Below, one piece after another: positions 8,223-17,587 of a stretch of 64,000 bases of DNA. Each line of letters opens with the position of its first letter. Within the stretch, counting starts at the first letter, position 1. The DNA lies in contig OY723288.1 of the NCBI GenBank assembly GCA_963210315.1, forward strand, positions 186,001 through 250,000. Reading direction: 5' to 3'. Origin of the DNA: Rhynchopus euleeides. Taxonomy: Eukaryota; Euglenozoa; Diplonemea; Diplonemida; Diplonemidae. Both the position numbers and the translations under genes were made by a program. The notes under the pieces are model-generated. The model did not search any database and had not been told where the DNA came from. It saw only the letters and a program-made list of their open reading frames with translations.

Positions 8223-11200
8223 TCACGAGATCAGGTAGTCCTTCTCGCTGTGCTCCGTCACCCCTGCCTCAGCCAGGTAGCGTAGGGCCCCCTTGCAGTT
8301 GTGCAGCAGCAGGTTGTGCACGCTTGTGGCTGTGAGGTGGTGTCGGGCTGACGCTGTCGCGGGACAGCCGAAGAATAGGTGCTTCAGCGAGACCCCAGGC
8401 GGGGGGCTGTCCGGCGCAAGCTTCAGGCAGGGTTTGCACGGTGGTTGTGCGCTGCCCGGGACGTCGTGGTCGTACACCAGGCGGTGGTGGTCGGCCCGGA
8501 GGCGGCGGATGGTGGTTTCCCCTAAGCGGGTAAGGCCCTCCATGCGGAGGTCAGGGCGCTGCAGTCGCGTCTCCCCGATTCCTGACCGATACGCGTACAC
8601 GCTCTCTGTGCGGGGCAACGTGGTCCCGCTGTATATGTGTCGGCGGAGGGTGACACGGGCCGACGCGAGGCTGATCGGCTCCATCTGGGGCTTGAACGCA
8701 CCGATCTGCGCCTGCTTGTCAGCAAGTTCGTTCCCTACCACCCCAACATGCGACGGGATGTAGCGGAGGTGGGTGGTGACATCGTATGTTTGGGCGAGCT
8801 TGCGCAGCCTCTGCCAGATGTCCCATTCGGTGGACCCCCTCGCTCGCTGGGGGCCGCTCAGCAGTGCATTCAGTGCGCTCTGCGAGTCGGTGAGGATGGC
8901 GACCGTTTCGCCTTGGGTTACCACGGTGCATAGGTGGGCGAGGGATTCTCTGATGGCCACCAGCTCTGCCTGGTAGCTGATGCAACGGAGTCCTGCCGGC
9001 CAGGCGAGCTTTTTCTTGAGGCGGCCCTCCGGCATGCTGTACACCGCTGCGCCCGCGCCGCCCTGTTGCTGCCGCGATGTGGAGTTGGAGACTGACCCGT
9101 CGGTGTAGACATGCCAGGCGCACGTCGGGAGGGCCTGGATGGTCTGCTCTGCCAGGTCCCGGAGGGTGTCTTTCGGGGTGGCGGCCTTCGGGGCGGTGAG
9201 CCCCGGCAGCGTCGCCAGGATGTGCACTCGTGGCAGCACCAGGTTCCATTCCCAGGGGGGGATGGGGTGTGCTGCATGCAGGGGGGCCAGCAGGGGGGTG
9301 CGCCCGTCGACCTTCGAGGATTTCACCAGACTCCGTGCCTGATGTAGCCAGCTGCCTCCCGTGTTCCCGGTATTTAGTTGCGCCCGGTATCCTGGGGAGT
9401 GGGGCACGCGGCGGAAGCGTTCGTGGTCTGTGCACACCGCAACCTTGAAGTCGAGGTCGAGGTCTCGTAGGTGTGATTCCCAGAGGAGCTTCGCCGTGCT
9501 GGTGTTCTTCATGCAGCCTGTGATAATCAGGGCTGCGGTGCGGTGGACATCTTGCAGGCGTTTGAGGTTCCTCGCGGTCAGGCCAGGGGTGTAAACGCTT
9601 GCGGCGTACATCAGGATGGGGTAGACATACGTCAGGTAGGCCTGGCGCAGCGTGTCTCCACTTGAGCCCCAGTCGGTGCCTGCCAACATACGCAGTATGC
9701 TCAGGCGTCGCATACAGGTGGTCACGACGTGGTCGACGTGGTCCGACATCGTGTAGCAGGCATCGATGTAAACCCCGAGGTATTTTGCTGTGGAGTCGTG
9801 CTGGAGGGGGGTGCCGTCTGGGAGCTCCATGCGCTTGTGCTCGCCCAGTGCTTCAGGCGTCGTTCCCATCAGCGTGTAGCAGCACTTGCTGGGGGAGAGC
9901 TGCAGCCCGTGGAGTGGGACTTCGGCGGCGAGTGCTGATATGACGCCCTGTGCGGTGCTTAGGGCGTCGGTGTAGGTGTCCCCGACGACGAGTACTGCAA
10001 TGTCATCTGCGAACACCGCAGGGTGGACGTCCGGGGAGGCGGTGATGGCTCGAGATACGTCATCCATCACGCAGTTGAAGAGCAGGGGCGAGAGCACTGT
10101 TCCTTGTGGGACACCGTTGTTGAAGTCGTAGTAGTCGCTTCTCACCCCGTGCACCTGTGCGGCGGCCCGGCGGTTGCTGAGGTAGTTGTGCAGCCATCGG
10201 GTGAACTTCGGGGGGAAGCCCTTTCGTCTGACGCTGTTGATGACTGCGAGCTTGCTGACCTTGTCGAAGGCTTTCTCGAGGTCGAAGTACAGGGTGACAG
10301 CTGCCTTCCCGGAGGAGAGGGCGTCCGTCGCTGTTTGGGTGATGTAGGCTAGCTGGTCGGTTGTCGATCTCAGTCGCTGGAATCCCGCTTGGTTCGGGCA
10401 GTGCCCCTCGACTTGCGGGTATGCGTCGTCAAGCATGAGCTGCTCCATGCGCCTCTTCACCATTTTTTCCAGTACCTTGCATGCTGTGCTGGTGAGCGCA
10501 ATTGGTCGGTACGAGGATGCTGCCGTCGCTGGCTTCCCCGGTTTCAGGATCGGGACGATGACTGCTCGCGTCCATGCGTCGGGGAGGATGCCGCTGTTCC
10601 ACGACAGGTTGAGCACGTGCAGGAGTCCCTGCCGCGCTTGGGGGCCGAGGTGCATCAGCAGTTCGTTGTTGAGGTCGTCAGGCCCTGGGGATTTTCGCTC
10701 CTGCAGTTCGGACAGGGCTGCGCTCAGCTCCTCTTTGGAGAAGTCGTCTTCGGCAGCTGAGAGCTCGGGGGGTGTCTGGCCATTCGCATGTTGCGGGGTG
10801 GGTACCGATTGTGACTGTTGGTCGTTCCCTTCACTGATCTTGGCGTAGTGGCTGCAGAGGAGGTCCGCCTTAGCTTTGGGGTCGGTCACCGGGACCCCTC
10901 CGTCGACAAGCGGGAAGGCGGCCTGTTGAAGTTTGCGGCCGTCGAGTTCTCGCACAAGCCGGAAGGTGGCGCCGAGGTCGCTGCTGGTGCTCGCAGCCTG
11001 GCACCTGGTTTCCCAAGTTGTGCGTTTTGCTTCGAGGACGGCGTTGGTGGCGTCGGTGGTCAGCTTGTCCAGTTTGTCGTAGTCGTCCTGGGACAGGTGT
11101 GTAGTCTGGGCGTGTCTGCGTGATTCTTCGTTCCGCGCCCGTACCGCGCGTTTCACCTTGCTCGTGAACCACCTCTTGCGGGGGCGTGAGCTACGCTTCG

Positions 11201-12188
11201 TCGGGATGTGCTTGGCTGCGACCGTTCGCACCAGTCCAAGCCACTTGTGGAAGGACTCCTTCGGGTCACACCACTTCGTCACTTTGCGTGATAGCCGTTC
11301 GAGCTCCTCGGTGAAGGCGGGCCAGTCCGCTGCTGCCCAGTTCCACAGTTGACGGGCCTTGGCTGCCGGGTGTGTCGCAGCTGCTGGCGTTCGTTCAAAA
11401 GGGACGGTGTATTGGATGGCGAAGTGGTCTGATTGCCACTGGTCCAGGGTATTCCAGGTGACCTCCCCCAACTCGTAGTGGGCGAAGACGATGTCCGGCG
11501 AGGACTTGGAGTCGCGGCGCATGCGTGTGGGGTGGTCGGGGTCGTTGCACAGTGACATGCCGTTGAGGAGGGACCAGTGGTACAGATCAGTTCCCTTGTT
11601 GTCACAGCGCGCATGTTTATCCCAGGCACGGTTGTGGATGTTGAAGTCGCCAGCTATGACGGACTCCGGCGTGTGTGGTAGCAGGGATGTAGAGAAGTCA
11701 TCGTGGCGTGGGTCGTTGCTAGTGCCGACTCCCGAGGGGCGGTACACATTGGTGAACGTGACGGCGCTTTCCGGTCCCGTGACTCGCACTGTGAGGGTCT
11801 CTGTTACACTAGCGTCTGGTGCGGTGGCAATGAGAGTCGCGTGTAGGTCCTCCCGCACTAGCGTTGCGATCCCGCCTCCGGAGGTGAGCGTCCCTTTACA
11901 GCGCTTCTGGGTGCGGCGTCGGAGAAATGTGGAGTAGCCCGGGAACTTGGGGTCTCCCCCCTGTGCTGCTCGGAGCTCTTGCAGATGCACGACGTCGTAC
12001 CGTTGGGTTGCGAGGTGGTGCTGTAGTTCCGCTTTTTTCGCCTCGGTGAGACCGTTGCAGTTCCAGGTCAGGCACTTGAGGTGCTGTGCCGGACCAGGGT
12101 TCTGCTCGATGTCACCCGCCCGGAGGAGAAGGTCTCGCTTGGTCTCGAAGATGTGGCGCGGTCGGTTTGGGGATGGCGGGCTTCCCCG
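8223..12188 (-). CDS. LINE ORF2: endonuclease, reverse transcriptase, RNase H (copy 1)
   Basis: Open from the codon after the ORF1 stop (12188) to 8223, 1321 residues. In order: a short linker; the 2A motif; the endonuclease, opening with WNCNGL and containing LQEL, AGDFN and SDHFAI; the reverse transcriptase with KSPGPDDLNNELL, FDLEKAFDK, GVPQGTVLSPLL and FADD; an RNase H with YTDGS, AELVAI, LTDSQSAL and SHVGVVGNELAD; and a C-terminal CX2CX15HX4C motif. All catalytic motifs look intact. There is no AUG between the ORF1 stop and the endonuclease; the first usable Met lies well inside that domain. Translation therefore probably depends on readthrough from ORF1. The protein copies the LINE RNA into DNA at a nicked target. 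Confidence 0.9.
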   Translation of the reverse strand, partial: RGSPPSPNRPRHIFETKRDLLLRAGDIEQNPGPAQHLKCLTWNCNGLTEAKKAELQHHLATQRYDVVHLQELRAAQGGDPKFPGYSTFLRRRTQKRCKGTLTSGGGIATLVREDLHATLIATAPDASVTETLTVRVTGPESAVTFTNVYRPSGVGTSNDPRHDDFSTSLLPHTPESVIAGDFNIHNRAWDKHARCDNKGTDLYHWSLLNGMSLCNDPDHPTRMRRDSKSSPDIVFAHYELGEVTWNTLDQWQSDHFAIQYTVPFERTPAAATHPAAKARQLWNWAAADWPAFTEELERLSRKVTKWCDPKESFHKWLGLVRTVAAKHIPTKRSSRPRKRWFTSKVKRAVRARNEESRRHAQTTHLSQDDYDKLDKLTTDATNAVLEAKRTTWETRCQAASTSSDLGATFRLVRELDGRKLQQAAFPLVDGGVPVTDPKAKADLLCSHYAKISEGNDQQSQSVPTPQHANGQTPPELSAAEDDFSKEELSAALSELQERKSPGPDDLNNELLMHLGPQARQGLLHVLNLSWNSGILPDAWTRAVIVPILKPGKPATAASSYRPIALTSTACKVLEKMVKRRMEQLMLDDAYPQVEGHCPNQAGFQRLRSTTDQLAYITQTATDALSSGKAAVTLYFDLEKAFDKVSKLAVINSVRRKGFPPKFTRWLHNYLSNRRAAAQVHGVRSDYYDFNNGVPQGTVLSPLLFNCVMDDVSRAITASPDVHPAVFADDIAVLVVGDTYTDALSTAQGVISALAAEVPLHGLQLSPSKCCYTLMGTTPEALGEHKRMELPDGTPLQHDSTAKYLGVYIDACYTMSDHVDHVVTTCMRRLSILRMLAGTDWGSSGDTLRQAYLTYVYPILMYAASVYTPGLTARNLKRLQDVHRTAALIITGCMKNTSTAKLLWESHLRDLDLDFKVAVCTDHERFRRVPHSPGYRAQLNTGNTGGSWLHQARSLVKSSKVDGRTPLLAPLHAAHPIPPWEWNLVLPRVHILATLPGLTAPKAATPKDTLRDLAEQTIQALPTCAWHVYTDGSVSNSTSRQQQGGAGAAVYSMPEGRLKKKLAWPAGLRCISYQAELVAIRESLAHLCTVVTQGETVAILTDSQSALNALLSGPQRARGSTEWDIWQRLRKLAQTYDVTTHLRYIPSHVGVVGNELADKQAQIGAFKPQMEPISLASARVTLRRHIYSGTTLPRTESVYAYRSGIGETRLQRPDLRMEGLTRLGETTIRRLRADHHRLVYDHDVPGSAQPPCKPCLKLAPDSPPPGVSLKHLFFGCPATASARHHLTATSVHNLLLHNCKGALRYLAEAGVTEHSEKDYLIS
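12090..12131 (-). promoter_or_regulatory. 2A (StopGo) peptide motif, LINE copy 1
   Basis: The frame here encodes LLLRAGDIEQNPGP, matching the 2A consensus D(V/I)ExNPGP with the usual Leu-rich upstream context. In known 2A elements the ribosome fails to join Gly to the final Pro and continues. Here that would release ORF1 plus linker from a 1289-residue ORF2 product starting with Pro. Confidence 0.9.
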
Positions 12189-12191
12189 TCA
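12189..12191 (-). promoter_or_regulatory. In-frame UGA with 3' CGG context (candidate readthrough stop, copy 1)
   Basis: ORF1 ends FN-UGA and the next codon is CGG in the same frame as ORF2. UGA-CGG is a readthrough context known from plant viruses. The sequence from GGGGA to UCCCC immediately downstream could form a short stem. Upstream CCCC could compete for the same GGGG. Confidence 0.6.
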
Positions 12192-13955
12192 GTTGAAGAG
12201 GGGCTCTTCACACAGGCGTTTCTGCACCGGCTCCGCCGGGGCCATGTGCTTCGTGCGGAGGGTTGTAGTCCGAGTCGGGGTGAGTGTCCGGCTTTTCTTC
12301 TTAGGAGTCAGCCCCGTGCGTGTCCGGGGCTTCGGGGAGGCGGACTTCGGGGGTGGGCCCTTGGTCCCCCGGTCTGGGGTGGTGGAGGCCGGGTCGGCCT
12401 TTCGAGGAAGGGGGTTGGAGCCCGGCTTGGTCTGCTTCTTCGGCTTAGATTGCGGCTTCGTTGCCGCCTCCAGGTGCTGCAGGCGAGCCTGCATCGCTCG
12501 CAGGGCGGCCGTGAACTGGCTCTCCTGGTTCACGGCCCGCTCCTCTGCCGCGGTGGCCCGCCGCTCTGCCTCGGCGGCACGCCGCTCTGCCTGCTCGAGG
12601 AGGGCTTGCACCCTGGCGAGGTTGGCGGTGGCGGTGGCTGCTGCGGCGGCGGTGGCGGCGGCGGCGGGGTCGGTGGTCGTGGTGGCGTGGGGCGTTGGGG
12701 CGCTGTCCTTCATCTCAGCGTCGATTTTGGACTTCTTCTTTTTGCTCTTGTTGCTCTTCGTCTTCTTTGTCGCCTTGTTCGCCAGCTCACTCCCCGGCAC
12801 TCCCTGCGGCTGCTCCGGGGCTGCGGGAGGTGGGGTCGGCTTCGGCGGGGGCTTGGTGCGCTTTGCCCTCCGTCGGCGGGGGAAGAGCCCCAGGTCCTCG
12901 GGCTCGCGGTACCGCCGCAACACCAGGTAGGTGTTGCTGTCGACGCAGTACGCGCCGAGTTTTTGGGGGGCGGTGGGGGCGCGCAGCAGCACTGCTCGCC
13001 CGTTCGGTTCCCTGGCTGACGCCAGGATGTGGGCCTGCCAGCCTATTTCCTCTAGCAGGTCCCTGGTGCAGCGGGCGGTGTACTGTGTGGGCAGCCCTTC
13101 CAGTACATATTTCCCCTGCAGGGGGGTTGCAGCTTCGTCACCGACGACTGCTGCCGTGGCACAGTGCCCGGCGGTGTTCGGCACTGCGATGCCGAGGCCG
13201 CCCTTCACCAGGACGACCCTTCCGCTCAGCCGGCCCGCCTTCTCCTGTGCCTGCTGGATGGTGGCGTCGAGCGGCAGGCGCACGACTGTGTCGGGGTGTG
13301 TGGTGGTGTGGAAATGGGGGCGGCAGAAGATGTCGCTCTCGCCGCTCGCACGCAGCAGGTCCTTGACCTGTCGACTGTCCACACCCACCTTGAAGCGGCG
13401 GGCCCAGGTGGTGCCGGTCATCGCGATGACCGCGTCCGGCTCCGCGCCGTGGGCCCGCAGCCAGGTGCGGATGTGTGTGTGTGTGAGGGGGGTGGCTGGC
13501 GGTGCTTCCATCACCACCCACTCCCGGGTGCCCTTGGGGGCTTTCAGGCCCGGGCTGCTGCTAGCCCCGTAGTGTACGGGGTCACTGTGGAGCTGCAGCA
13601 GGTGCCGCCGCAGCCCCCGGGTCTCGCCGTCGCGCTCGACCAGGAGGGAGAGGACACGGCTGCGCCCCTTCCCCCCCTCCGTCGCCTCGACGGTCAGGAT
13701 TGCCGCCGGTCCCGGCGGCGGGTGCTCCCTGCACCTCGCGATCAGGCGCTGTGCGTCGCCTTTGGCGCACAGCATAATGCCGCCCTTGGCGGCCAGCTCG
13801 TCTGTTGAGTGCCTGACGTCGGCACTCCACTCCTTCTCCCGCAACACCCATCGCTGCTTCCTCCCTGCAGCTTCGCTCGGCGCCGGCTTAGCCGACGCCT
13901 CCCCAGGGAACCCCGTCGTGGAGGGGTGCAGGGGGACAGAGGCAGCGTGGGACAT
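12189..13955 (-). CDS. LINE ORF1 nucleic-acid-binding protein (copy 1)
   Basis: 588 residues from the ATG at 13955. The N-terminal 330 residues look folded. They are followed by a Lys/Arg/Pro-rich hinge (RRRRAKRTK), a KKTKSNKSKKKK cluster, an Ala-rich stretch passing into a coiled coil (about residues 440-510, ERRAAEAERRATAAEERA), and a very basic Ser/Thr/Pro tail. No CCHC knuckle is seen. ORF1 proteins of LINEs coat the RNA, and the coiled coil plus basic tail suit a multimeric chaperone of this type. The terminal codons run directly into an in-frame UGA before ORF2. Confidence 0.8.
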   Translation of the reverse strand: MSHAASVPLHPSTTGFPGEASAKPAPSEAAGRKQRWVLREKEWSADVRHSTDELAAKGGIMLCAKGDAQRLIARCREHPPPGPAAILTVEATEGGKGRSRVLSLLVERDGETRGLRRHLLQLHSDPVHYGASSSPGLKAPKGTREWVVMEAPPATPLTHTHIRTWLRAHGAEPDAVIAMTGTTWARRFKVGVDSRQVKDLLRASGESDIFCRPHFHTTTHPDTVVRLPLDATIQQAQEKAGRLSGRVVLVKGGLGIAVPNTAGHCATAAVVGDEAATPLQGKYVLEGLPTQYTARCTRDLLEEIGWQAHILASAREPNGRAVLLRAPTAPQKLGAYCVDSNTYLVLRRYREPEDLGLFPRRRRAKRTKPPPKPTPPPAAPEQPQGVPGSELANKATKKTKSNKSKKKKSKIDAEMKDSAPTPHATTTTDPAAAATAAAAATATANLARVQALLEQAERRAAEAERRATAAEERAVNQESQFTAALRAMQARLQHLEAATKPQSKPKKQTKPGSNPLPRKADPASTTPDRGTKGPPPKSASPKPRTRTGLTPKKKSRTLTPTRTTTLRTKHMAPAEPVQKRLCEEPLFN

Positions 13956-14233
13956 TGTGTGTGTGATGTGTCAGTTGTGTTCCCCCTTTTTTTTTTTCCC
14001 CTCTTGTGTCCCATGCCTTGTTTGCAGTGATCGCATTGTTGGCCATCCTTGCTGTAGTTCGGCATGCCGCCCTTCCCACCTTCCCCCACCCCCTCCCCGG
14101 CGGTTTTGCTCTCCGTGTGGTTTGGTGGTACTGGTGAGCCATCTGGGGAAAGAACCTTGACAATCCCGGGCCGGCAGTACGTTCGTCACCCCCACGGGCT
14201 CGGCCGGTTTCTAAACCTTTAGGCAATCTACGT

Positions 14234-14404
14234 CCGCAGGCCAAGAACCCGGTGTGCAGATGCACGTTGGGAGCCCCCTGAAGTCCGCACACGCCCTCTC
14301 TGAGTAGTCCCCGACCAAGCGCTGGCCTCTCTGACCGACTACCATGCCGCCGCAGGCCAAGAACCCGGTGTGCCGAAGCACATTGGGAGCCCCCTGAAGT
14401 CAAC
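14234..14404 (-). repeat. Tandem monomers in the LINE 5' region
   Basis: A block of about 53 bp containing GCAGGCCAAGAACCCGGTGT and GGGAGCCCCCTGAAGTC occurs at 14234 and again 116 bp further on. Tandem monomers in LINE 5' regions often carry the promoter. The second LINE copy lacks this part. Confidence 0.6.
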
Positions 14405-14660
14405 ACAGCACCCCGCCAGTGGCTCCAGCTGTCCCTCCCCATGTCAGAGTTGACGGAAAAAGGCGGACCCTCTTTTGTCCCAGTGCTCCGTGCTATGCAC
14501 TGGGACCCCGTTGCCCAGGCGGACCAGCCTGGGGGAGCCCTCGGGGTGTGGGGTTGAGTTTTACGACTTCCCTAGGTCTTAGGTAGTTTAAGGTCGTGCC
14601 CAGGACCTGGCACCCGATTTTTGATTTCCCTCGCTTCGCTCGGGAAATCAACCACCTCGG

Positions 14661-14712
14661 GGCTGGACAGGCCCCTCGGGGAAATATAGTCCCTATATTT
14701 CCCGGTAATATA
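14661..14712 (-). repeat. Right arm of the foldback sequence split by LINE copy 1
   Basis: Inverted match to 7801-7845: a perfect 15-bp stem next to the loop, then imperfect pairing through the AT-rich arm. Confidence 0.75.
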
Positions 14713-16658
14713 TAGCTATTTTACCGTGACCTGAGCAGGTTATAGCAAAAAGCAAAATGTCCAAGAGCAGTATGTGCATGATATCCACTGCAACACACTC
14801 ATGTGCGTGTTTGCATAATATTCACGTGTTTTGTTGGTGTTGGCATTGTGGGGTGGCAAGGGAATGGCATGCTCTCCCCAGACCTTCACAAGCAAATGCC
14901 TACACAACGAGCGGTGGGGGTGGGCGGGCGGGCGGGCGGGGTGGGCAGAGCAGCTGCTGGCATTGAACGTTTTTTTGGCACGATTTTGGTGCTGAAACTT
15001 CCACAACCAACCCGTGTGCCAGACAGATACGGGCACCGCCATGGGGGGAGAAGGGGATGTTCGCACAGACTGAAGTCAGAAGAGGCACAGCCTCAAGGGC
15101 TGGAGGGGGCGATGGGTTGGGGAAGCGAGGTGCACGGCAGACTACGAGGCGATCGGAGCGGGTGTCTGATACCCCACATCTCGGGGGCACCTACTCCCCC
15201 GCTCCAGCCAACACCCCCACCCCACAAAACAAAGGGGATGCACCGACGCAGGAGTCTGCGCCACGACGAGCAGTCTGTTGGGGCGGGTGACCACGGTGCA
15301 GGTCTGATATAGTGGTGCACCTCAACCCCATGTCCCCATCCCCCCCACACCAGGCATGTCGCGAAGTGATTTTGGGTTTCCCCCCCCCCCCATAAAACAC
15401 TGGATATGATCCGCGCAGGATCCTCCCACACAAAACGTGGCCCCTATTATCGATTACAGTATACGACATTTCATAACAAGCGACAGCCCTGGAGCAGGAG
15501 GATCGGTGCCTGCGCGCGTCCTGTCGTACTGTGGCTGATTTGGTGGGGCTTAACAAACCTCTCCGATGCCTGGCTTTCCCCACACATGTTGGGGGACGGG
15601 CTGGTTGGCCTTCGTTGGACAACGGTGCTGCAGCACGCCCAGCCCCCTCCCAGACCCCCCCTCCCCATGCATGGGGCTGTTTTGAGAGAAAACACGATTG
15701 AACGAATCATCAAGACACACGCACATAACCATGACCCCCCCCCCTCCCCCCTTCCCTTTCGTGTCTGTGGGGCCATGGCGGGAACCCTTGTCGGCTTCCT
15801 TTGGTTGTGCAGAGCGGGGGGAGGGGGAGGGGGGAGGCGCGGCGACGATCGCCTCGAATCGAGATCCCCCCACCGCACCGCTCTGCACCAAAAACAAACA
15901 TGGCGTGGAGGGGGGGGGGGGGGGGGAAGGGGGTTTGTTGCAAGACCTCAGTTAGAAGGCACAGAAAGAGTTTTCCCAGTCCCTAGTTGAGGGCGACGCT
16001 GAACTACAAACTAAACTACGAACTAAGAAAATGTGAAAAGAAAAACGGAGATGCCTTGACTCGGGGCGGTGGACTTGGCTCGATGTCAATATCAGGTCAC
16101 GTCGCGTGTGGCAGTGTGACTTTCACCCCCTATTGTACTGTTCGGAAAGTCCTCTCTCTCTTTTGAAATCTTGTCGGAGCTGCCGCCTGCACTGTACTTC
16201 ACTTCTCCTTTGACAAAAACACGGACACCATATGGACCACCATGGCATGCCGCCTCGCTCCGAACACAATCTGAACCTGCTACGCCCGCCCCACCCCCCA
16301 GACCCTCCTCAGACAGACACACCCCCCCCCCCCACCACTGCCGAGGGCGCAGGTTCAGCGAGGAGCCCCCAAAACGGAAAGAAGAACAACCTACAACCTA
16401 CACCCGACACCACCACCACCCCAACCAACCAACCCCAAACCCACGAGAAACCAAACGAGCAAGGCAGCACCAGAGCTGGTGGCACGGAGGCTAGGGCATG
16501 GCTAGGGGCATCCGGTAACTCCGTCTCTCCTATGCACAGCAGCTAAGGGGGTGCGCTGCTGGGGACGGGGGCGTGGGGGGTGAGGGGGGGGGGGGGGGGG
16601 GAAGGTCGGCCTGCGCACACATGTGTGCACTCCAACACTCTAATGTCACATGGCACCA
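14713..16658. other. Intergenic, no gene seen
   Basis: Contains long C and G runs and no supportable gene. A snippet near 15353-15400 (GGCATGTCGCGAAGTGATTT followed by a poly-C run and ATAAAA) recurs at 59930-59986, where it is interrupted by GTCGAC-rich sequence. Confidence 0.4.
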
Positions 16659-17570
16659 CTACGACACGACACACCCACAGTCTGCGCTGTGGTTTTGCTC
16701 CGGCCGCCTGCGCAGCGGGGTATCGAGGTTGTCGTATTTGCTGAGGATAGGCCCCAGCAGCGCCTTCGTCACCCAGTCGGACCTGGAGAAGCGCGACACC
16801 CTGCCCGCAGCAAGGATCTGCTGCTTCTCGGAGTAGTAGTCGTCTGTCACATCGATGCCAGGCGCCGCATCGTCCAGATCGTTCATCCATGCGATGCTGT
16901 CTTCATCTGCTGTGCACGCCAGCACCTGCACCTTAAAGTTGACACGCGTCGAACGCTTCGTCACGCAGTCCACCACCGTGCGGCGGAAGGCGTGCGATCC
17001 CCCGTTGGGCTCGCCGTCCGTTGCAATCAGCAGCAGGACAGGCTTCTCCGAGGAACCCAGCGACCGGATGACCTCCGTCAGGCGCTCCGTCAGCGGTGTG
17101 GTGCCCTGTGGCGGCATGGCGAGCGACCTGGCGAAGGTGGGGTCGTCGACGGAGCGGACGCCCTTCACAGGCGGGCGGTTCAGGAAGTAGATGTCGATGC
17201 CGTCGTCGTCGAGGCAGCATGCGATCTCCGCCACGAGGCGCAGCGTGGTGCACAGCTCGTCCCACCGGGAGGGCCCAGGGTTCCCCAGACGCCGCTCATG
17301 CGGGGGCAGGCTGCTGAGCGTCATGCTGCCAGAGTCGTCGGCAATGAAGACAATCTCATAATCCTGCAGCACCGCAAGGTCCGCACAGTCCGCAATCGTG
17401 ATCTCATACTTCGCAAGGATGTGGTTCAGCCTGTCCATGTTTGACATCGGCGGTGCAGGAGCATAAGGGTTCATCGCAGGTGCCCCAGCAACCCCACACG
17501 GGGGTGGTTGCGCATAGGGCTCGGTCGGCGCCACCGGTGCCGACGGCATCGGCGGTGCAGTGGGTTGCAT
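16659..17570 (-). CDS. vWA-domain protein with C-terminal CaaX box
   Basis: 303 residues from the ATG at 17570 to a TAG at 16659. The first 45 residues are Pro/Ala-rich. A von Willebrand factor A domain follows: IADDSGSM gives the DxSxS of the metal site, TTPLTERL supplies the Thr position and ATDGEPN the later Asp. vWA domains with this site bind a divalent cation and a protein partner. The chain ends ADCGCVVS, a farnesyl-type CaaX box with an extra Cys two residues upstream that could be palmitoylated, so the protein is probably membrane-attached on the cytosolic face. A good splice acceptor (CTCTCTATCCCAG) ends at 17587, 17 nt before the ATG, suggesting an intron in the 5' UTR. The partner and pathway are unknown. 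Confidence 0.8.
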   Translation of the reverse strand: MQPTAPPMPSAPVAPTEPYAQPPPCGVAGAPAMNPYAPAPPMSNMDRLNHILAKYEITIADCADLAVLQDYEIVFIADDSGSMTLSSLPPHERRLGNPGPSRWDELCTTLRLVAEIACCLDDDGIDIYFLNRPPVKGVRSVDDPTFARSLAMPPQGTTPLTERLTEVIRSLGSSEKPVLLLIATDGEPNGGSHAFRRTVVDCVTKRSTRVNFKVQVLACTADEDSIAWMNDLDDAAPGIDVTDDYYSEKQQILAAGRVSRFSRSDWVTKALLGPILSKYDNLDTPLRRRPEQNHSADCGCVVS

Positions 17571-17587
17571 GTTGCCTCGAGCCACCC

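Larger units (their letters stand above)
7852..14654 (-). mobile_element. LINE copy 1 (I/ingi-like, APE-RT-RNase H), full length
   Basis: A 6.8 kb non-LTR retrotransposon read on the minus strand: 5' region 13956-14654, ORF1, ORF2, 3' UTR, and a 3' tail of two repeats of the form ATCGTTCAAA. It is flanked by CCTCGG on both sides (7846-7851 and 14655-14660), the likely target duplication. The target was the 6-nt loop of a perfect 15-bp hairpin. The 5' end carries its own small hairpin (GATTTCCC / GGGAAATC). Confidence 0.85.

Noticed and set aside
12081-13019. Long plus-strand frames opposite LINE ORF1
   Set aside because: GC-rich shadows of the coding strand; the same frames appear opposite the second LINE copy.
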